This document shows positions 28,776 through 38,345 of a DNA stretch of 64,000 nucleotides, in pieces (the stretch's first letter is position 1; each line of letters begins with the position of its first letter). The notes beneath the pieces are model-generated. The model saw only the letters and a program-made list of their open reading frames with translations. It did no database searches and had not been told where the DNA came from. This stretch comes from Paraburkholderia sacchari (lineage in GTDB: Bacteria > Pseudomonadota > Gammaproteobacteria > Burkholderiales > Burkholderiaceae). The translations under genes and the position numbers were made by a program. Where the stretch lies: the NCBI RefSeq assembly GCF_000785435.2, contig NZ_JTDB02000003.1, positions 496,001 to 560,000 on the forward strand, given 5' to 3'.

Positions 28776-29103
28776 GCGAGGCGCTGGGCGCGTAAGCGGC
28801 GCCGGCGATTGAGGATGGCCGCCAGGTCGATGAGGGGAGCGATCAGCGGCGCGTACGTGTGAATGTGCGTTGTCGTGCCGCCACAAGCGCGCGAGGCGCG
28901 TGATGCCCAGCGTGACACCCAAAGCGAGCGGCGTTTCGGTGTGGGCCGCTTTAGCGCAAATCCACGCCCGCCGCCGCTTCGACGCTGGCGCGAAGCGCTC
29001 CCCGCGATGTCCGTCAGACGCCGATCGATCGCTGTTCATCGCCGTTTCCTCACGATTGTCGCGCCGTTTCCACGCGGTTTCCGTCCGGATTCCCGTTAAG
29101 TGT
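28776..29103. other. Spacer with a competing partial reading frame between the dehydrogenase and rpsP
   Basis: On the minus strand the frame opened by the ATG at 29045 has good third-position bias until about 28880. From about 28865 to 28740 a different minus-strand frame (THIHTYAPLIAPLIDLAAILN...) shows the coding-like bias instead. This could be a decayed or frameshifted small membrane-protein gene, or a chance pattern. No complete gene is supported. Confidence 0.35.
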
Positions 29104-29132
29104 TTGTTATGCCATTGGTTTCGGGCTATAAT
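29104..29132 (+). promoter_or_regulatory. Sigma-70 promoter of the rpsP-rimM-trmD-rplS operon
   Basis: TTGTTA (29104-29109), exactly 17 bases, then a perfect TATAAT (29127-29132), about 48 bases before the rpsP ATG. Local sequence is clearly more AT-rich than the flanks. Confidence 0.8.
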
Positions 29133-29179
29133 CGCATGTTTCAGTAGTCCCGAACCCCCGGTTTTCAAGGATTCTAGTA

Positions 29180-29443
29180 ATGGTCATCATCCGTCTGGCA
29201 CGCGGCGGCTCGAAGAAGCGCCCGTTCTACAACATCGTCGCAACCGATTCGCGCAACCGTCGCGACGGCCGTTTCATCGAGCGCGTGGGCTTCTACAACC
29301 CGGTCGCCACCAAGGGTGAAACCCTCCGTATCGCGCAAGATCGCGTGACGTACTGGAAGGAAAACGGCGCGCAAATGTCGCCGGCCGTCGAGCGTCTCGT
29401 GAAGGAAGCGCAAAAGGCTGCTGCCGCTCAACCGGCTGCTTAA
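29180..29443 (+). CDS. rpsP: 30S ribosomal protein S16
   Basis: An 87-residue ribosomal protein starting [20 protein letters not shown], the conserved S16 N-terminus. The C-terminal Ala-rich tail ([11 protein letters not shown]) is a little longer than in E. coli. First gene of the rpsP-rimM-trmD-rplS operon. Confidence 0.98.
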   Translation: MVIIRLARGGSKKRPFYNIVATDSRNRRDGRFIERVGFYNPVATKGETLRIAQDRVTYWKENGAQMSPAVERLVKEAQKAAAAQPAA

Positions 29444-29519
29444 GTCTTGTTCATGTTTTACACCCGTGCGCGCAGCGTGAGCCGCGTGTGCGAGTTCAAG
29501 CTGGCTGCGAGGTTTGCCC

Positions 29520-30239
29520 ATGCCCGTGCATGACGATGTAAAAGCGGACAAGGGCGCTGCCGCAGCGGGCGAAGCAGCACGCAAAGCGCCGTCGTTCGGC
29601 GCGTTTGTGCGCAAGCCCGTAGAGCGCCGGCAGGCGCGCGAAGGCGCGGCTGAGGCGCATGGCGCAGCTGAAGGCCTGCGCGCCGAAACGCCGGCGAGCT
29701 GGCCTGCCGACGCAGTCGAAGTGGGCGCCGTGCTCGACGCCTATGGGCTGAAGGGCGGGCTGAAGATCGCCCCGCACGCGCAGGGCGGCAAGGCGCTCAT
29801 CGCAGCGAAGCGCTGGTGGCTCCTGAAGGGCCGCGAGCACCCGGAGCGTCATTCCGCGGTGCGCGTGAGCGCCAAGGTGCACGGCGACAGCGTGGTCGGG
29901 CAACTGGCCGGTGTCGCCGATCGCGAGGCCGCGCTGCGCTTGCGCGGTGCGCGCATCTACGTGAGCCGCGCGGATTTCCCCGCGACCGAAGCCGACGAGT
30001 ATTACTGGGTCGACCTGATGGGTCTCGATGTCGCCAACGAGGCGGGCGTTGAGCTCGGCAAGGTCGCCGACCTGATCGACAACGGCGCGCAGTCGGTGTT
30101 GCGCGTCGAGTACCCCTCGACGGACAAGAACGGCAAGCCCATTGCCGGCGAGCGGCTGATCCCGTTCGTCGGCGTGTTTGTCAAGACGGTGGACCTGGCG
30201 GCGAAGCGCATCATCGTCGACTGGGAAGCCGATTACTGA
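29520..30239 (+). CDS. rimM: Ribosome maturation factor RimM
   Basis: Assists maturation of the 30S head domain by binding S19. At 239 residues it is longer than E. coli RimM (182) because of a roughly 60-residue charged, Ala-rich N-terminal extension. The RimM N-domain begins at [18 protein letters not shown], and the PRC-barrel follows with [13 protein letters not shown] and [14 protein letters not shown]. The ATG at 29520 has GAGG at suitable distance; the TTG two codons earlier is less likely. Confidence 0.93.
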   Translation: MPVHDDVKADKGAAAAGEAARKAPSFGAFVRKPVERRQAREGAAEAHGAAEGLRAETPASWPADAVEVGAVLDAYGLKGGLKIAPHAQGGKALIAAKRWWLLKGREHPERHSAVRVSAKVHGDSVVGQLAGVADREAALRLRGARIYVSRADFPATEADEYYWVDLMGLDVANEAGVELGKVADLIDNGAQSVLRVEYPSTDKNGKPIAGERLIPFVGVFVKTVDLAAKRIIVDWEADY

Positions 30240-30273
30240 ACCTGCTGTGCTGATTCGCTGAACGGAGAGAGCG

Positions 30274-31041
30274 ATGCAGTTTGATGTCGTGACGCTCTTT
30301 CCCGAGATGTTCGGCGCGCTCACCGACTGGGGCATCACCAGCCGGGCGGCCAAGCAGCAGCGTTATACGTTGCGCACGTGGAATCCGCGCGATTTCACGA
30401 CCGACAACTACCGCACCATCGACGATCGGCCTTACGGCGGCGGCCCCGGCATGGTCATGCTGGCCAAGCCGCTCGAAGCGGCGATCGGCGCGGCGAAGGC
30501 TGCGCAGGCGGAGCAGGGCGTCGCGAGTCCGCGCGTGCTGCTGATGTCGCCGCAAGGCAAGCCGCTTACGCACGAGCGCGTCGTGCAGTTCGCGCAGGAG
30601 CCCGGTTTCGTGCTGCTGTGCGGGCGCTACGAAGCGATCGACCAGCGTCTGGTCGACCGTTGCGTGGACGAGGAAGTCAGCCTCGGCGACTTCGTGCTGT
30701 CGGGCGGCGAATTGCCGGCGATGGCGCTGATGGATGCCGTGGTGCGGCTGCTGCCAGGCGTGCTCAACGATGCGCAATCGGCGGTGCAGGATAGTTTCGT
30801 GGACGGTCTGCTCGACTGCCCGCATTACACGCGGCCCGAGGAATACGACGGCGTGCGTGTGCCCGATGTGCTGCTCGGCGGCCATCATGCGGAAATCGAG
30901 CAATGGCGCCGCCGCGAAGCGTTGCGCAACACGTTGCAAAAGCGGCCCGATCTGATCGCGCGGGCCAGGAAGAACAAAACGTTGAGCCGTGCCGACGAGG
31001 CATGGCTCGCCAGTCTCGCGAAGGGCTCGAACGAAGCGTAA
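30274..31041 (+). CDS. trmD: tRNA (guanine37-N1)-methyltransferase
   Basis: SPOUT-fold methyltransferase making m1G37, which prevents +1 frameshifting. 255 residues. The signature [12 protein letters not shown] near residue 50, the knot region [12 protein letters not shown], and the SAM-site segment [20 protein letters not shown] (in parts) are intact. It follows rimM by 34 bp. A 152-bp spacer precedes rplS. Confidence 0.97.
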   Translation: MQFDVVTLFPEMFGALTDWGITSRAAKQQRYTLRTWNPRDFTTDNYRTIDDRPYGGGPGMVMLAKPLEAAIGAAKAAQAEQGVASPRVLLMSPQGKPLTHERVVQFAQEPGFVLLCGRYEAIDQRLVDRCVDEEVSLGDFVLSGGELPAMALMDAVVRLLPGVLNDAQSAVQDSFVDGLLDCPHYTRPEEYDGVRVPDVLLGGHHAEIEQWRRREALRNTLQKRPDLIARARKNKTLSRADEAWLASLAKGSNEA

Positions 31042-31193
31042 GGCTTCGGGCGGGCGCGACAAGGGGCGCAAAAGGCGGTGCCGCTTCATGCGTGAACGGC
31101 GCCAGTTGTGAATCCATCCTCTATCGGGGCCGTAGTTGCAGAGGGCATCCTGCACAGGTACGAACGCCGACAAGATGGCTTACGGAGTCAGTC

Positions 31194-31589
31194 ATGAATC
31201 TGATTGAAAAACTCGAGCAGGAAGAAATCCAGCGCGTGCTGGGCGAGAAGACCATCCCCGAATTCGCTCCCGGCGATACGGTGATCGTCAACGTGAACGT
31301 GGTCGAAGGCAACCGCAAGCGCGTTCAGGCATACGAAGGCGTCGTGATCGCAAAGCGTAACCGCGGTCTGAACTCGTCGTTCATCGTTCGCAAGATCTCG
31401 TCGGGCGAAGGCGTCGAGCGTACGTTCCAGACGTACTCGCCGCTGCTGGCAAGCATCGTGGTGAAGCGTCGCGGCGACGTGCGTCGCGCGAAGCTGTACT
31501 ACCTGCGCAACCTGTCGGGCAAGAAGGCTCGCATCAAGGAAAAGCTGGTGTCGAAAGACCGCGCAGCTGCTCCGGCCGAGCAGGCGTAA
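31194..31589 (+). CDS. rplS: 50S ribosomal protein L19
   Basis: A 131-residue ribosomal protein at the 30S/50S interface. It begins [12 protein letters not shown], with [20 protein letters not shown] and the signature region [19 protein letters not shown]. The ATG at 31194 is the conserved start. The last gene of the operon, followed at once by a strong terminator. Confidence 0.98.
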   Translation: MNLIEKLEQEEIQRVLGEKTIPEFAPGDTVIVNVNVVEGNRKRVQAYEGVVIAKRNRGLNSSFIVRKISSGEGVERTFQTYSPLLASIVVKRRGDVRRAKLYYLRNLSGKKARIKEKLVSKDRAAAPAEQA

Positions 31590-31599
31590 AAGCTGTAAG

Positions 31600-31626
31600 A
31601 AAAAGCACCCCTCGGGGTGCTTTTTT
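31600..31626 (+). terminator. Rho-independent terminator after rplS
   Basis: AAAAGCACCCC-TC-GGGGTGCTTTTTT, a compact hairpin with a full T-run, ending the ribosomal operon. Confidence 0.93.
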
Positions 31627-31674
31627 GTTTTTGGCAGCAAAATATCAAAATGTGCCTGAATTCAGAGTCAGCCG

Positions 31675-32361
31675 TTGATCCGTCCAGTATTTGAACCCGA
31701 AAGCCTGCCGATCGAATCGACGGGCATCGACCTGCCTCATGTCGCCGCCGGCCGCCTAACGCCCGACGGCCTGCGCGCGCGTTTCGAGCAACGCTTGCCG
31801 TGGGAGCCGGAGCTCCAGGAGGCGCGCGTGACCGAGATTCGCGATCCGCGCGAAGCCGCCGTGCTGATGCCAATCGCGATACGGCCCGGCGGCCTCACCG
31901 TGCTGCTCACGCAGCGCGCCGACAACCTCAGCAACCACGCCGGCCAGGTGAGCTTTCCCGGCGGCAGCCGCGAGCCCGCCGACGCCACGCCCGTCGCCGC
32001 CGCGCTGCGCGAGGCGCACGAGGAGGTGGATCTCGATCCCGCGCGCGTCGAAGTGCTGGGCGCGCTGCCCGATTACCTCACGGGCACGGGTTTCAAGGTG
32101 ACGCCCGTCGTGGGCCTCGTGCATGAGCCGTTCACGGTGATCGCCGATTCGCTCGAAGTGGCGAGCATCTTCGAAGTGCCGCTCGAGTTTCTGATGAACC
32201 CCGCGCATCACCAGGTGCGCGTGCTGCGCTGGGAGGGTGGCGAGCGCCGCTTCTTCGCCATGCCGTATCCGCAGACGGTTGCGGGTGTGAGTGGCACACA
32301 CTTCATCTGGGGCGCGACGGCGGGCATGCTGCGCAACTTTTATCGCTTCCTGCTTGCCTGA
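31675..32361 (+). CDS. CoA pyrophosphatase (Nudix hydrolase)
   Basis: A 228-residue Nudix hydrolase of the CoA diphosphatase group (NudL-like). The Nudix box runs GGSREPADATPVAAALREAHEEV (cited as one span 31966-32025), preceded by LTQRADNLSNHAGQVSFPGG, the UPF0035 signature of CoA pyrophosphatases. It starts with TTG at 31675, 49 bases after the rplS terminator. It probably hydrolyses CoA or oxidised CoA. Confidence 0.9.
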   Translation: MIRPVFEPESLPIESTGIDLPHVAAGRLTPDGLRARFEQRLPWEPELQEARVTEIRDPREAAVLMPIAIRPGGLTVLLTQRADNLSNHAGQVSFPGGSREPADATPVAAALREAHEEVDLDPARVEVLGALPDYLTGTGFKVTPVVGLVHEPFTVIADSLEVASIFEVPLEFLMNPAHHQVRVLRWEGGERRFFAMPYPQTVAGVSGTHFIWGATAGMLRNFYRFLLA

Positions 32362-32498
32362 CGCAGGGCGTTTTTGCGGTGCGGCGGGCGCCGCTGTTGT
32401 GTCTTTGCAGCCACTTGCTCAGGCACATCTGGCCCTGTGATATCGTTGCAACAATTTCTGAAAACCCCTTTTGCAATCCCACTTGCACGGCGCGTGGC

Positions 32499-33437
32499 AT
32501 GACTTTCTTCTCCGTATTGCTGGCTCTCGTCATCGAACAGGTGCGGGCGCTTTCGCCCAATAATCCGGTGACGGCGCTCCTGCGCCTCAATGCGGACTGG
32601 GCCGCGCATGGCTTCGATGCGGGCAAGAAAAAGCACGGCCTGATTGCCTGGCTCGTGGTCGTGGTGCCCTGGACGGTGGCCACCGCGCTGATCTACTACG
32701 TGCTTTATCGCATCAGCTTCGTGCTGGCGTTTCTCTGGAACGTGGTGGTGGTGTACTTCACGCTGGGCTTCCGGCAGTTCAGCCACTATTTCACCGACAT
32801 TCACCTCGCGCTGAACAACGACGACGTGCCGCGCGCCCGCGAGATCCTCACCGAATGGACCGGCATCGACGCCGTGGACATGCCCGTGAGCGAGATCGTG
32901 CGCCATACGCTCATTCACGCCGTGGTGGCCTCGCACCGCCACGTGTTCGGCGTGTTCTTCTGGTTTCTTGTGCCGATCGGGCCGGCGGGCGCCGTGCTGT
33001 ACCGGATCGCCGAATATCTGGCGCGCGCCTGGTCGCGTCCCGTCGACGACCGCACCGAGGCCTTCTCGGACTTCGCGCAGCATGTGTTCTTCGTGATCGA
33101 TTGGGTGCCGGCGCGGCTGACGTCGCTGGGCTTTTCGATCGTCGGCAATTTCGAGGATGCGATCTACTCGTGGCGCAACCATACGAACCAGTGGCCCGAC
33201 ACCAACGAAGGCGTGCTGCTCGCGACCGGCAGCGGCGCGCTGGGCGCGCGTCTTTCCGGGCCGCTCGCGGAGCAGTCGAGCGTCGACGCACTGGCCCAGC
33301 CCGGCGAGGGCGATCCGTACACAGTGGGCGACGACTGCACGCCGCGCACGCTGCAATCGGCCGTGGGCCTCGTGTGGCGTGCGGTGATCCTGTGGATGAT
33401 CCTGCTGCTCATGCTGACCATCGCCGTCTGGATCTGA
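32499..33437 (+). CDS. CobD/CbiB-family membrane protein
   Basis: A 312-residue protein with about five transmembrane helices (for example MTFFSVLLALVIEQ at the N-terminus and VILWMILLLMLTIAVWI at the C-terminus). It resembles the CobD/CbiB/AmpE superfamily, as in Burkholderia proteins so annotated. No other cobalamin gene is near, so a role in B12 side-chain attachment is not implied. The ATG at 32499 begins at the first helix. A terminator follows. Confidence 0.8.
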   Translation: MTFFSVLLALVIEQVRALSPNNPVTALLRLNADWAAHGFDAGKKKHGLIAWLVVVVPWTVATALIYYVLYRISFVLAFLWNVVVVYFTLGFRQFSHYFTDIHLALNNDDVPRAREILTEWTGIDAVDMPVSEIVRHTLIHAVVASHRHVFGVFFWFLVPIGPAGAVLYRIAEYLARAWSRPVDDRTEAFSDFAQHVFFVIDWVPARLTSLGFSIVGNFEDAIYSWRNHTNQWPDTNEGVLLATGSGALGARLSGPLAEQSSVDALAQPGEGDPYTVGDDCTPRTLQSAVGLVWRAVILWMILLLMLTIAVWI

Positions 33438-33459
33438 ACGATCCTGGCGCACAAGGTAC

Positions 33460-33489
33460 AACGGCTCGCGATCAGCGAGCCGTTTTTGT
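33460..33489 (+). terminator. Rho-independent terminator after the CobD-like gene
   Basis: AACGGCTCGC hairpin paired with GCGAGCCGTT, loop GATCA or similar, followed by TTTTGTTTT. It lies between convergent genes and probably serves the plus-strand gene. Confidence 0.85.
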
Positions 33490-33509
33490 TTTCACGCGCC
33501 AGAGACGTT

Positions 33510-33833
33510 TCATTCGTCGCGCGGATCACGCTCGCGGCCGCATTGCCAGCACACCGTGAATTGCGCTTCCAGCGTCTCGCCGCACTGCGGGCAGCGCCAC
33601 GATGGCGCGCCCGGGGGCGGGCCGTTCGTGGCATCGGCGATCAGCTTGCGCGCAAGGGTTTCGTCGCGTTCGTCGGTTATCCAGATTTCCGGCGCGCACT
33701 GATCGGCGGGAATCTCGCCCATCGCCCCGCTCAGATAGCGGTTGTGCAGCTCGCACGGCACGCCGGCGGCCGCGAGGATATTCATCCAGTGCTGGGCAAT
33801 GAGCACGTTCGGTGCGCGCGCGAGCTTGAGCAT
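33510..33833 (-). CDS. DUF2007-domain protein with C-terminal zinc ribbon
   Basis: A 107-residue protein. The N-terminal part (APNVLIAQHWMNILAAAGVPCELHN) matches the DUF2007 'putative signal transducing protein' domain, a PII-like fold. The C-terminal part has two C-x2-C pairs (CPQCGE and CWQCGR), a zinc ribbon. Function unknown. It lies just downstream of rsgA in the same direction (20 bp), so it may be cotranscribed. Confidence 0.85.
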   Translation of the reverse strand: MLKLARAPNVLIAQHWMNILAAAGVPCELHNRYLSGAMGEIPADQCAPEIWITDERDETLARKLIADATNGPPPGAPSWRCPQCGETLEAQFTVCWQCGRERDPRDE

Positions 33834-33853
33834 GGTGGTATTGGGGCAGGGCG

Positions 33854-34798
33854 TCAGCGCACGATCTGGCTGATCTCGTGCACGAGCTGCGCATAGAGCG
33901 CGTGGCGCTCCGGCGCGACGCGGCCGTCTTCCACCGCTTCGAGCACTGCGCAGCCCGGCTCGTGCAGATGATGGCAGTTATAGAAGCGGCAATGCGCGAG
34001 CAGCGGGCGGAACTCGGGGAAGGCGCGCTCGAGCGTGCCTTCGGTGAGGTGGTAGAGCCCGAACTCCTGGAAGCCCGGCGAATCGATCAGCGCGCCGCCC
34101 TCCGGGAGTTTGTAGAGACGCGTGAACGTCGTGGTGTGGCGGCCGCTATTGAGCGCCGTGGAGATCTCGCGCGTAGCGGCCTCGGCGTCGGGAATCAGCA
34201 GGTTCACGAGCGTCGACTTGCCCATGCCCGATTGGCCGAGCAGGATCGTCTGGTGGCCGTGCAGATGCTCGAGGAGAATCGCGTGCGCCTCCTCGGGATG
34301 CTTCTTCTCCGATACTTCCAGCACCGTGTAGCCCAGCGCCCGGTAGCGCTCGAGCCGCTGGCGCGCGAGCGGCAGCGCGTCTTCCAGATCGATCTTGTTG
34401 AGCAGGATGATCGGCTTCAGATCGTTGGCAACGGCTGCCACGAGCGCGCGGCCGAGCAGGTCTTCGCTGAAATGCGGCTCGGTGGCGAGCACGATCAGCA
34501 ACTGGTCGAGGTTGGCCGCGAACAGCTTCGACTTGAACTGGTCCGAGCGGTACAGCAGGTTGCGCCGCTCGCCGATCGCGACGATCACGCCCTGGTCCGC
34601 CGAAGTCGACTGGTATTCGACGCGGTCGCCCACCGCGACCTCGCTCTTCTTGCCGCGCGGGAAGCATTGCAACGCCGCGCCGCCGCCGTCGGGCGCGACC
34701 AGGTAATGGCGGCCGTGCGCCGCGATCACGACGCCGTGCAGCGTCGCCCCCGTGCCTGCCTGTGCGCCGCCGGCGGCTTTCGTCGCGCGCCGGTTCAT
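33854..34798 (-). CDS. rsgA: Ribosome small-subunit GTPase RsgA
   Basis: Circularly permuted GTPase acting late in 30S assembly. Order of motifs is G4 (LLNKIDL), G1 ([10 protein letters not shown]), G3 (DSPGF), confirming the permutation. An OB-fold precedes it and a zinc site with C-x5-C-H-x-H-type spacing ([14 protein letters not shown]) follows. The ATG at 34798 overlaps the stop of the upstream protease gene (ATGA), so the pair is translationally coupled. 314 residues. Confidence 0.95.
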   Translation of the reverse strand: MNRRATKAAGGAQAGTGATLHGVVIAAHGRHYLVAPDGGGAALQCFPRGKKSEVAVGDRVEYQSTSADQGVIVAIGERRNLLYRSDQFKSKLFAANLDQLLIVLATEPHFSEDLLGRALVAAVANDLKPIILLNKIDLEDALPLARQRLERYRALGYTVLEVSEKKHPEEAHAILLEHLHGHQTILLGQSGMGKSTLVNLLIPDAEAATREISTALNSGRHTTTFTRLYKLPEGGALIDSPGFQEFGLYHLTEGTLERAFPEFRPLLAHCRFYNCHHLHEPGCAVLEAVEDGRVAPERHALYAQLVHEISQIVR

Positions 34799-36078
34799 GC
34801 GTGCGAGAGCAGTCGGTCGATCCGCTGCGAAGCCGGCGGATGCGAGTAGTAGAACGCGGTGTAGAGCGGGTCCGGCGTGAGCGTGGACGCGTTGTCCTCG
34901 TAGAGCTTCACGAGCGCGTTGACGAGGTTTTGCGCATCGGTTTGCGTGGCGGCGAAGGCATCGGCCTCGAACTCGTGCTTGCGCGAACTCAGGCTGCTTA
35001 ACGGCGTGACGAAGAACAGGAACACCGGCACGGCGAGGAAGAACAGCACGAGCGCGAGCCCGTCGTTGCCGCCGAGCAGCGACGGCCGCACGCCTAGACC
35101 CTCGTAGAACCACACGCGCTGGGTGAGCCAGCCGAGCACGCCGAGCAGCACGAGGCTGATCGCGAACGTGACGACCATGCGCTTGATGACGTGGCGGCGC
35201 TTGAAGTGGCCGAGCTCGTGCGCGAGCACGGCTTCGATCTCGCTGCCCGAAAGGCGCGCAAGCAAGGTGTCGAAAAAGACGATGCGCTTGGCCGCGCCGA
35301 AGCCCGTGAAATAGGCGTTGCCGTGCGCGGACCGGCGGCTGCCGTCCATCACGAAGAGGCCCTTGGCCGCGAACCCGCAGCGCTGCATGAGCGCCTCGAT
35401 GCGCGAACGCAGCGCCTCGTCGCGCAGCGGCTCGAACTTGTTGAAGAGCGGCGCGATGAAGGTAGGGTAGAGCACCAGCACGAGCATCTGGAACGCGACC
35501 CAGACGACCCAGGTCCAGAGCCACCAGAGGCTGCCCGCCTGCTTCATGAGCCACAGCACGACGAAGAGCAGCGGAATGCCGAACAGCGCGCCGATCAGCA
35601 GGCCCTTGATGCGATCGGCGAAGAAGATGCGCCGCGACATGCGGTTAAAGCCGAAGCGCTCCTCGATCACGAACTGGCGGTAGTAATCGAGCGGCAATTC
35701 GACGATGCCGCTCACCGCGAGCACGGCGGCGACCAGCGCGATCTGGCCGACGTAGTCGCGCCCGATCAGGTCAGAAATGCCGAGGTCGATCGCCTGCACG
35801 CCGCCGAGCAGCGTGAGCGCGATCAGCACGACCGCGGAAAGCACGATTTCGATCATGCCGAGGCGCGTGCGCGCGACGGTGTAGTCGGCGGCGCGCTGAT
35901 GCGCGGCGAGCGCAATGGTGGCCGCGAACTGGGTGGGCACCGCGCCGCGATGCGCGGCCACAAAGCGGACCTGGCGCGAGGCGAGCCAGAGCTTGGTCGC
36001 CACCATGGCCAGCACGGCGATCACGAAAATCACGCTGAAAGTCAGCGCGGGGGACAACGCAGTTGAGGAGGTCGACAT
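34795..36078 (-). CDS. M48-family (Ste24/CAAX prenyl protease 1-like) membrane metalloprotease
   Basis: A 427-residue integral membrane peptidase with about seven hydrophobic helices. The zinc motif HELGH ([13 protein letters not shown]) lies near residue 286 and a later glutamate (EFEADAFAA) would be the third ligand. Similar proteins act in membrane-protein quality control. It overlaps rsgA by four bases. Confidence 0.92.
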   Translation of the reverse strand: MSTSSTALSPALTFSVIFVIAVLAMVATKLWLASRQVRFVAAHRGAVPTQFAATIALAAHQRAADYTVARTRLGMIEIVLSAVVLIALTLLGGVQAIDLGISDLIGRDYVGQIALVAAVLAVSGIVELPLDYYRQFVIEERFGFNRMSRRIFFADRIKGLLIGALFGIPLLFVVLWLMKQAGSLWWLWTWVVWVAFQMLVLVLYPTFIAPLFNKFEPLRDEALRSRIEALMQRCGFAAKGLFVMDGSRRSAHGNAYFTGFGAAKRIVFFDTLLARLSGSEIEAVLAHELGHFKRRHVIKRMVVTFAISLVLLGVLGWLTQRVWFYEGLGVRPSLLGGNDGLALVLFFLAVPVFLFFVTPLSSLSSRKHEFEADAFAATQTDAQNLVNALVKLYEDNASTLTPDPLYTAFYYSHPPASQRIDRLLSHA

Positions 36079-36223
36079 CCGGGGAGTCCGTGGTATCTAT
36101 GCGACAATTATATGTTCTCGGCGGCCCGGCCATGGCATCCGCGCAAGGCGCTTGCTTGCAGCGTGCGGGCCGTGCCTCTATGGCGCGTCCGCGCCGCCTC
36201 TCAACCGTTTCAGGCTGCTTCAC

Positions 36224-36865
36224 ATGACTGATATCACTTCTGCCGATCCGGCGGGCCAGGCGACTCCGGCGATGGAGCGCACCGACATGAACTTGATCTG
36301 GCTCGACATGGAAATGACGGGGCTCGATCCCGACAACGACCGGATCATCGAAATCGCCGTGGTAGTGACCAATTCCACGCTCGACAAGATCGTCGAGGGG
36401 CCCGTGCTGGCGATCCACCAGCCCGAAGCCGTGCTCGACCGCATGGACGAATGGAACCGCAATACGCACGGCCGCTCGGGCCTGACCGAGCGCGTGCGCG
36501 CTTCCACCGTGACCGAGGAAAGCGCAACGGAGCAGATTCTCGCGTTTCTCTCGCAGTACGTGCCGCCGGGCAAGTCGCCGATGTGCGGCAACTCGATCTG
36601 TCAGGACCGGCGATTCATGGCGCGCTGGATGCCCACGCTAGAGCGCTTTTTCCACTACCGCAATCTGGACGTGAGCACGCTCAAGGAGCTGTGCCGGCGC
36701 TGGCAGCCGACGATCTACAAGGGCTTCCAGAAGCGCGCGATGCATACGGCGCTGGCCGACATCCACGAGTCCATCGACGAGCTCAAGTACTACCGCGAGC
36801 ATTTCCTGATTCCGTCTGCGGGCACGGCGAGCGCAGACGCCCCGGCGGGCGGAGCGGCCCAGTAA
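36224..36865 (+). CDS. orn: Oligoribonuclease
   Basis: DEDDh 3'-5' exoribonuclease that degrades di- and short oligoribonucleotides, including pGpG from c-di-GMP turnover. 213 residues. The first acid pair is in [20 protein letters not shown], the second Asp in [11 protein letters not shown], and the last His/Asp in [14 protein letters not shown]. The start at 36224 gives a 25-residue N-terminal extension; [10 protein letters not shown] within it is an alternative. Confidence 0.95.
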   Translation: MTDITSADPAGQATPAMERTDMNLIWLDMEMTGLDPDNDRIIEIAVVVTNSTLDKIVEGPVLAIHQPEAVLDRMDEWNRNTHGRSGLTERVRASTVTEESATEQILAFLSQYVPPGKSPMCGNSICQDRRFMARWMPTLERFFHYRNLDVSTLKELCRRWQPTIYKGFQKRAMHTALADIHESIDELKYYREHFLIPSAGTASADAPAGGAAQ

Positions 36866-36926
36866 CGCCGAGGCGCCCACAGGCGCGGGCGCCGCACAAC
36901 AAGCAGGCCGCAAGGCGGCAGGCAGA

Positions 36927-37550
36927 TTACGCGCGCGGCGCTCGCTGCGCGCTCTTGGGCCGGAACGCCGCAACGACGTTCGGATCGGTTTCGATATACG
37001 GCCCGCCAATCAAATCGATGCAGTACGGCACCGCCGCGAAGATGCCCGGCACCTTCGTCGCGCCATGCTCGTCGCGCAGGCCTTCCAGCGTTTCCTTGAT
37101 CGATTTCGGCTGACCCGGCAGGTTGATGATGAGAGCAGCGTGGTCGTCAGTTTCGCGGATCACGGCTACCTGGCGCGAAAGAATTGCCGTGGGCACGAAA
37201 TTCAGGCTGATCTGGCGCATCTGCTCGCCGAAGCCGGGCATTTCCTTCGTGGCGACCGCGAGCGTCGCCTCGGGCGTCACGTCGCGGCGCGCGGGGCCGG
37301 TGCCGCCCGTGGTCAGCACGAGGTCGCAGCCGAGGCCGTCCACCAGCGCCGTGAGCGTGGCCGATATCGTGGCTGCGTCGTCGTGGATCAGGCGCGTTTC
37401 GGCGCGCCACGGCGACTTCAGCGCGTGGCCGAGCCACTCCATCAGCGCCGGAATGCCTTTGTCCTCGTAGACGCCGCTGGTGGCGCGGTCGCTGACCGAT
37501 ACCAGGCCGATCACCAGTTCATCTGGGTGGCTGCGCTCAGGCTTCGTCAT
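36927..37550 (-). CDS. mog: Molybdopterin adenylyltransferase
   Basis: Adenylates molybdopterin before molybdenum insertion. 207 residues. The MoaB/Mog motifs [18 protein letters not shown] and [19 protein letters not shown] are present, as is [15 protein letters not shown]. The start at 37550 lies 14 bases inside the end of the upstream gene, so the two are probably coupled. Confidence 0.92.
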   Translation of the reverse strand: MTKPERSHPDELVIGLVSVSDRATSGVYEDKGIPALMEWLGHALKSPWRAETRLIHDDAATISATLTALVDGLGCDLVLTTGGTGPARRDVTPEATLAVATKEMPGFGEQMRQISLNFVPTAILSRQVAVIRETDDHAALIINLPGQPKSIKETLEGLRDEHGATKVPGIFAAVPYCIDLIGGPYIETDPNVVAAFRPKSAQRAPRA

Positions 37551-38145
37551 CTTCGCGGTCCTCTTCATCGCGCGCGTGCTCATCGGCGTCGTCGGCGCCC
37601 TGGGCGCTCACGTCCTTGATCCACTGGAACAGTTCGCGGAAGTACTTCGGCGGGCGCGCCTGCTCCTGCTCGCGACGCGCGTTGCGAATCAGCGTGCGGC
37701 CTTCCTGCGGATCGGCGGCAGGATGCTGGCGGATGAATTCGGTGAGGGCATCGTCGCTCGCGAGCAGCTTCTCGCGCGTGCGCTCGATCCAGTGCAGGCG
37801 CGCCGTGGCGGCCTTGTTCACGCCGCGATACTCGTCGAACGCGGTGCGCAGCGCGGCGACTTCGTCCTCGCGCAGGCCGCGCATCATGCGCCCCACATAC
37901 TGGAGCTGGCGGCGCTTGCCTTCGTGGTCGGTGATGCGGCGCGCCTCGTGGACGGCGTCGGCGAGGTCTTCCGTCATGGGCATGCGCTTGAGCGCGTCCT
38001 TGGGCAGCTCGACGAGCGCCGTGCCCAGCTCCTGGAGCGCGGTCATCTCGCGCTTGAGCTGCGACTTGCTCGGGCGATCGTAGCCGTTGTCGTCGACTTC
38101 GGCGGCAACGTCGTTCATGGGTTGAATGCGGGTTTTGCGTTTCAT
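37537..38145 (-). CDS. darP: Ribosome biogenesis factor DarP (YjgA, DUF615)
   Basis: A 202-residue alpha-helical, highly charged protein. The DUF615 segments [18 protein letters not shown] and [30 protein letters not shown] (in parts) are visible. DarP binds late 50S precursors in E. coli. The acidic C-terminal tail ([17 protein letters not shown]) is lengthened. It lies divergent from pmbA, the usual yjgA-pmbA neighbourhood. Confidence 0.92.
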   Translation of the reverse strand: MKRKTRIQPMNDVAAEVDDNGYDRPSKSQLKREMTALQELGTALVELPKDALKRMPMTEDLADAVHEARRITDHEGKRRQLQYVGRMMRGLREDEVAALRTAFDEYRGVNKAATARLHWIERTREKLLASDDALTEFIRQHPAADPQEGRTLIRNARREQEQARPPKYFRELFQWIKDVSAQGADDADEHARDEEDREDDEA

Positions 38146-38345
38146 GACGCGTATTGTAGCGTGCGCGCGCTGTCGGATCGGCGCATGTCGGGCAGTCGCC
38201 GGCCATGCGGCTGCGGTACGCGTTCGCATACCTTGCTATGATCGCGAAACGCGCTTCTTAGCAGAGTTTTGGCGAAGCGCATGATCCGACACACCCGACA
38301 CACGACAAGCGGGCCGCTCCGGCCCGAAACCGGACCGTAACGACA

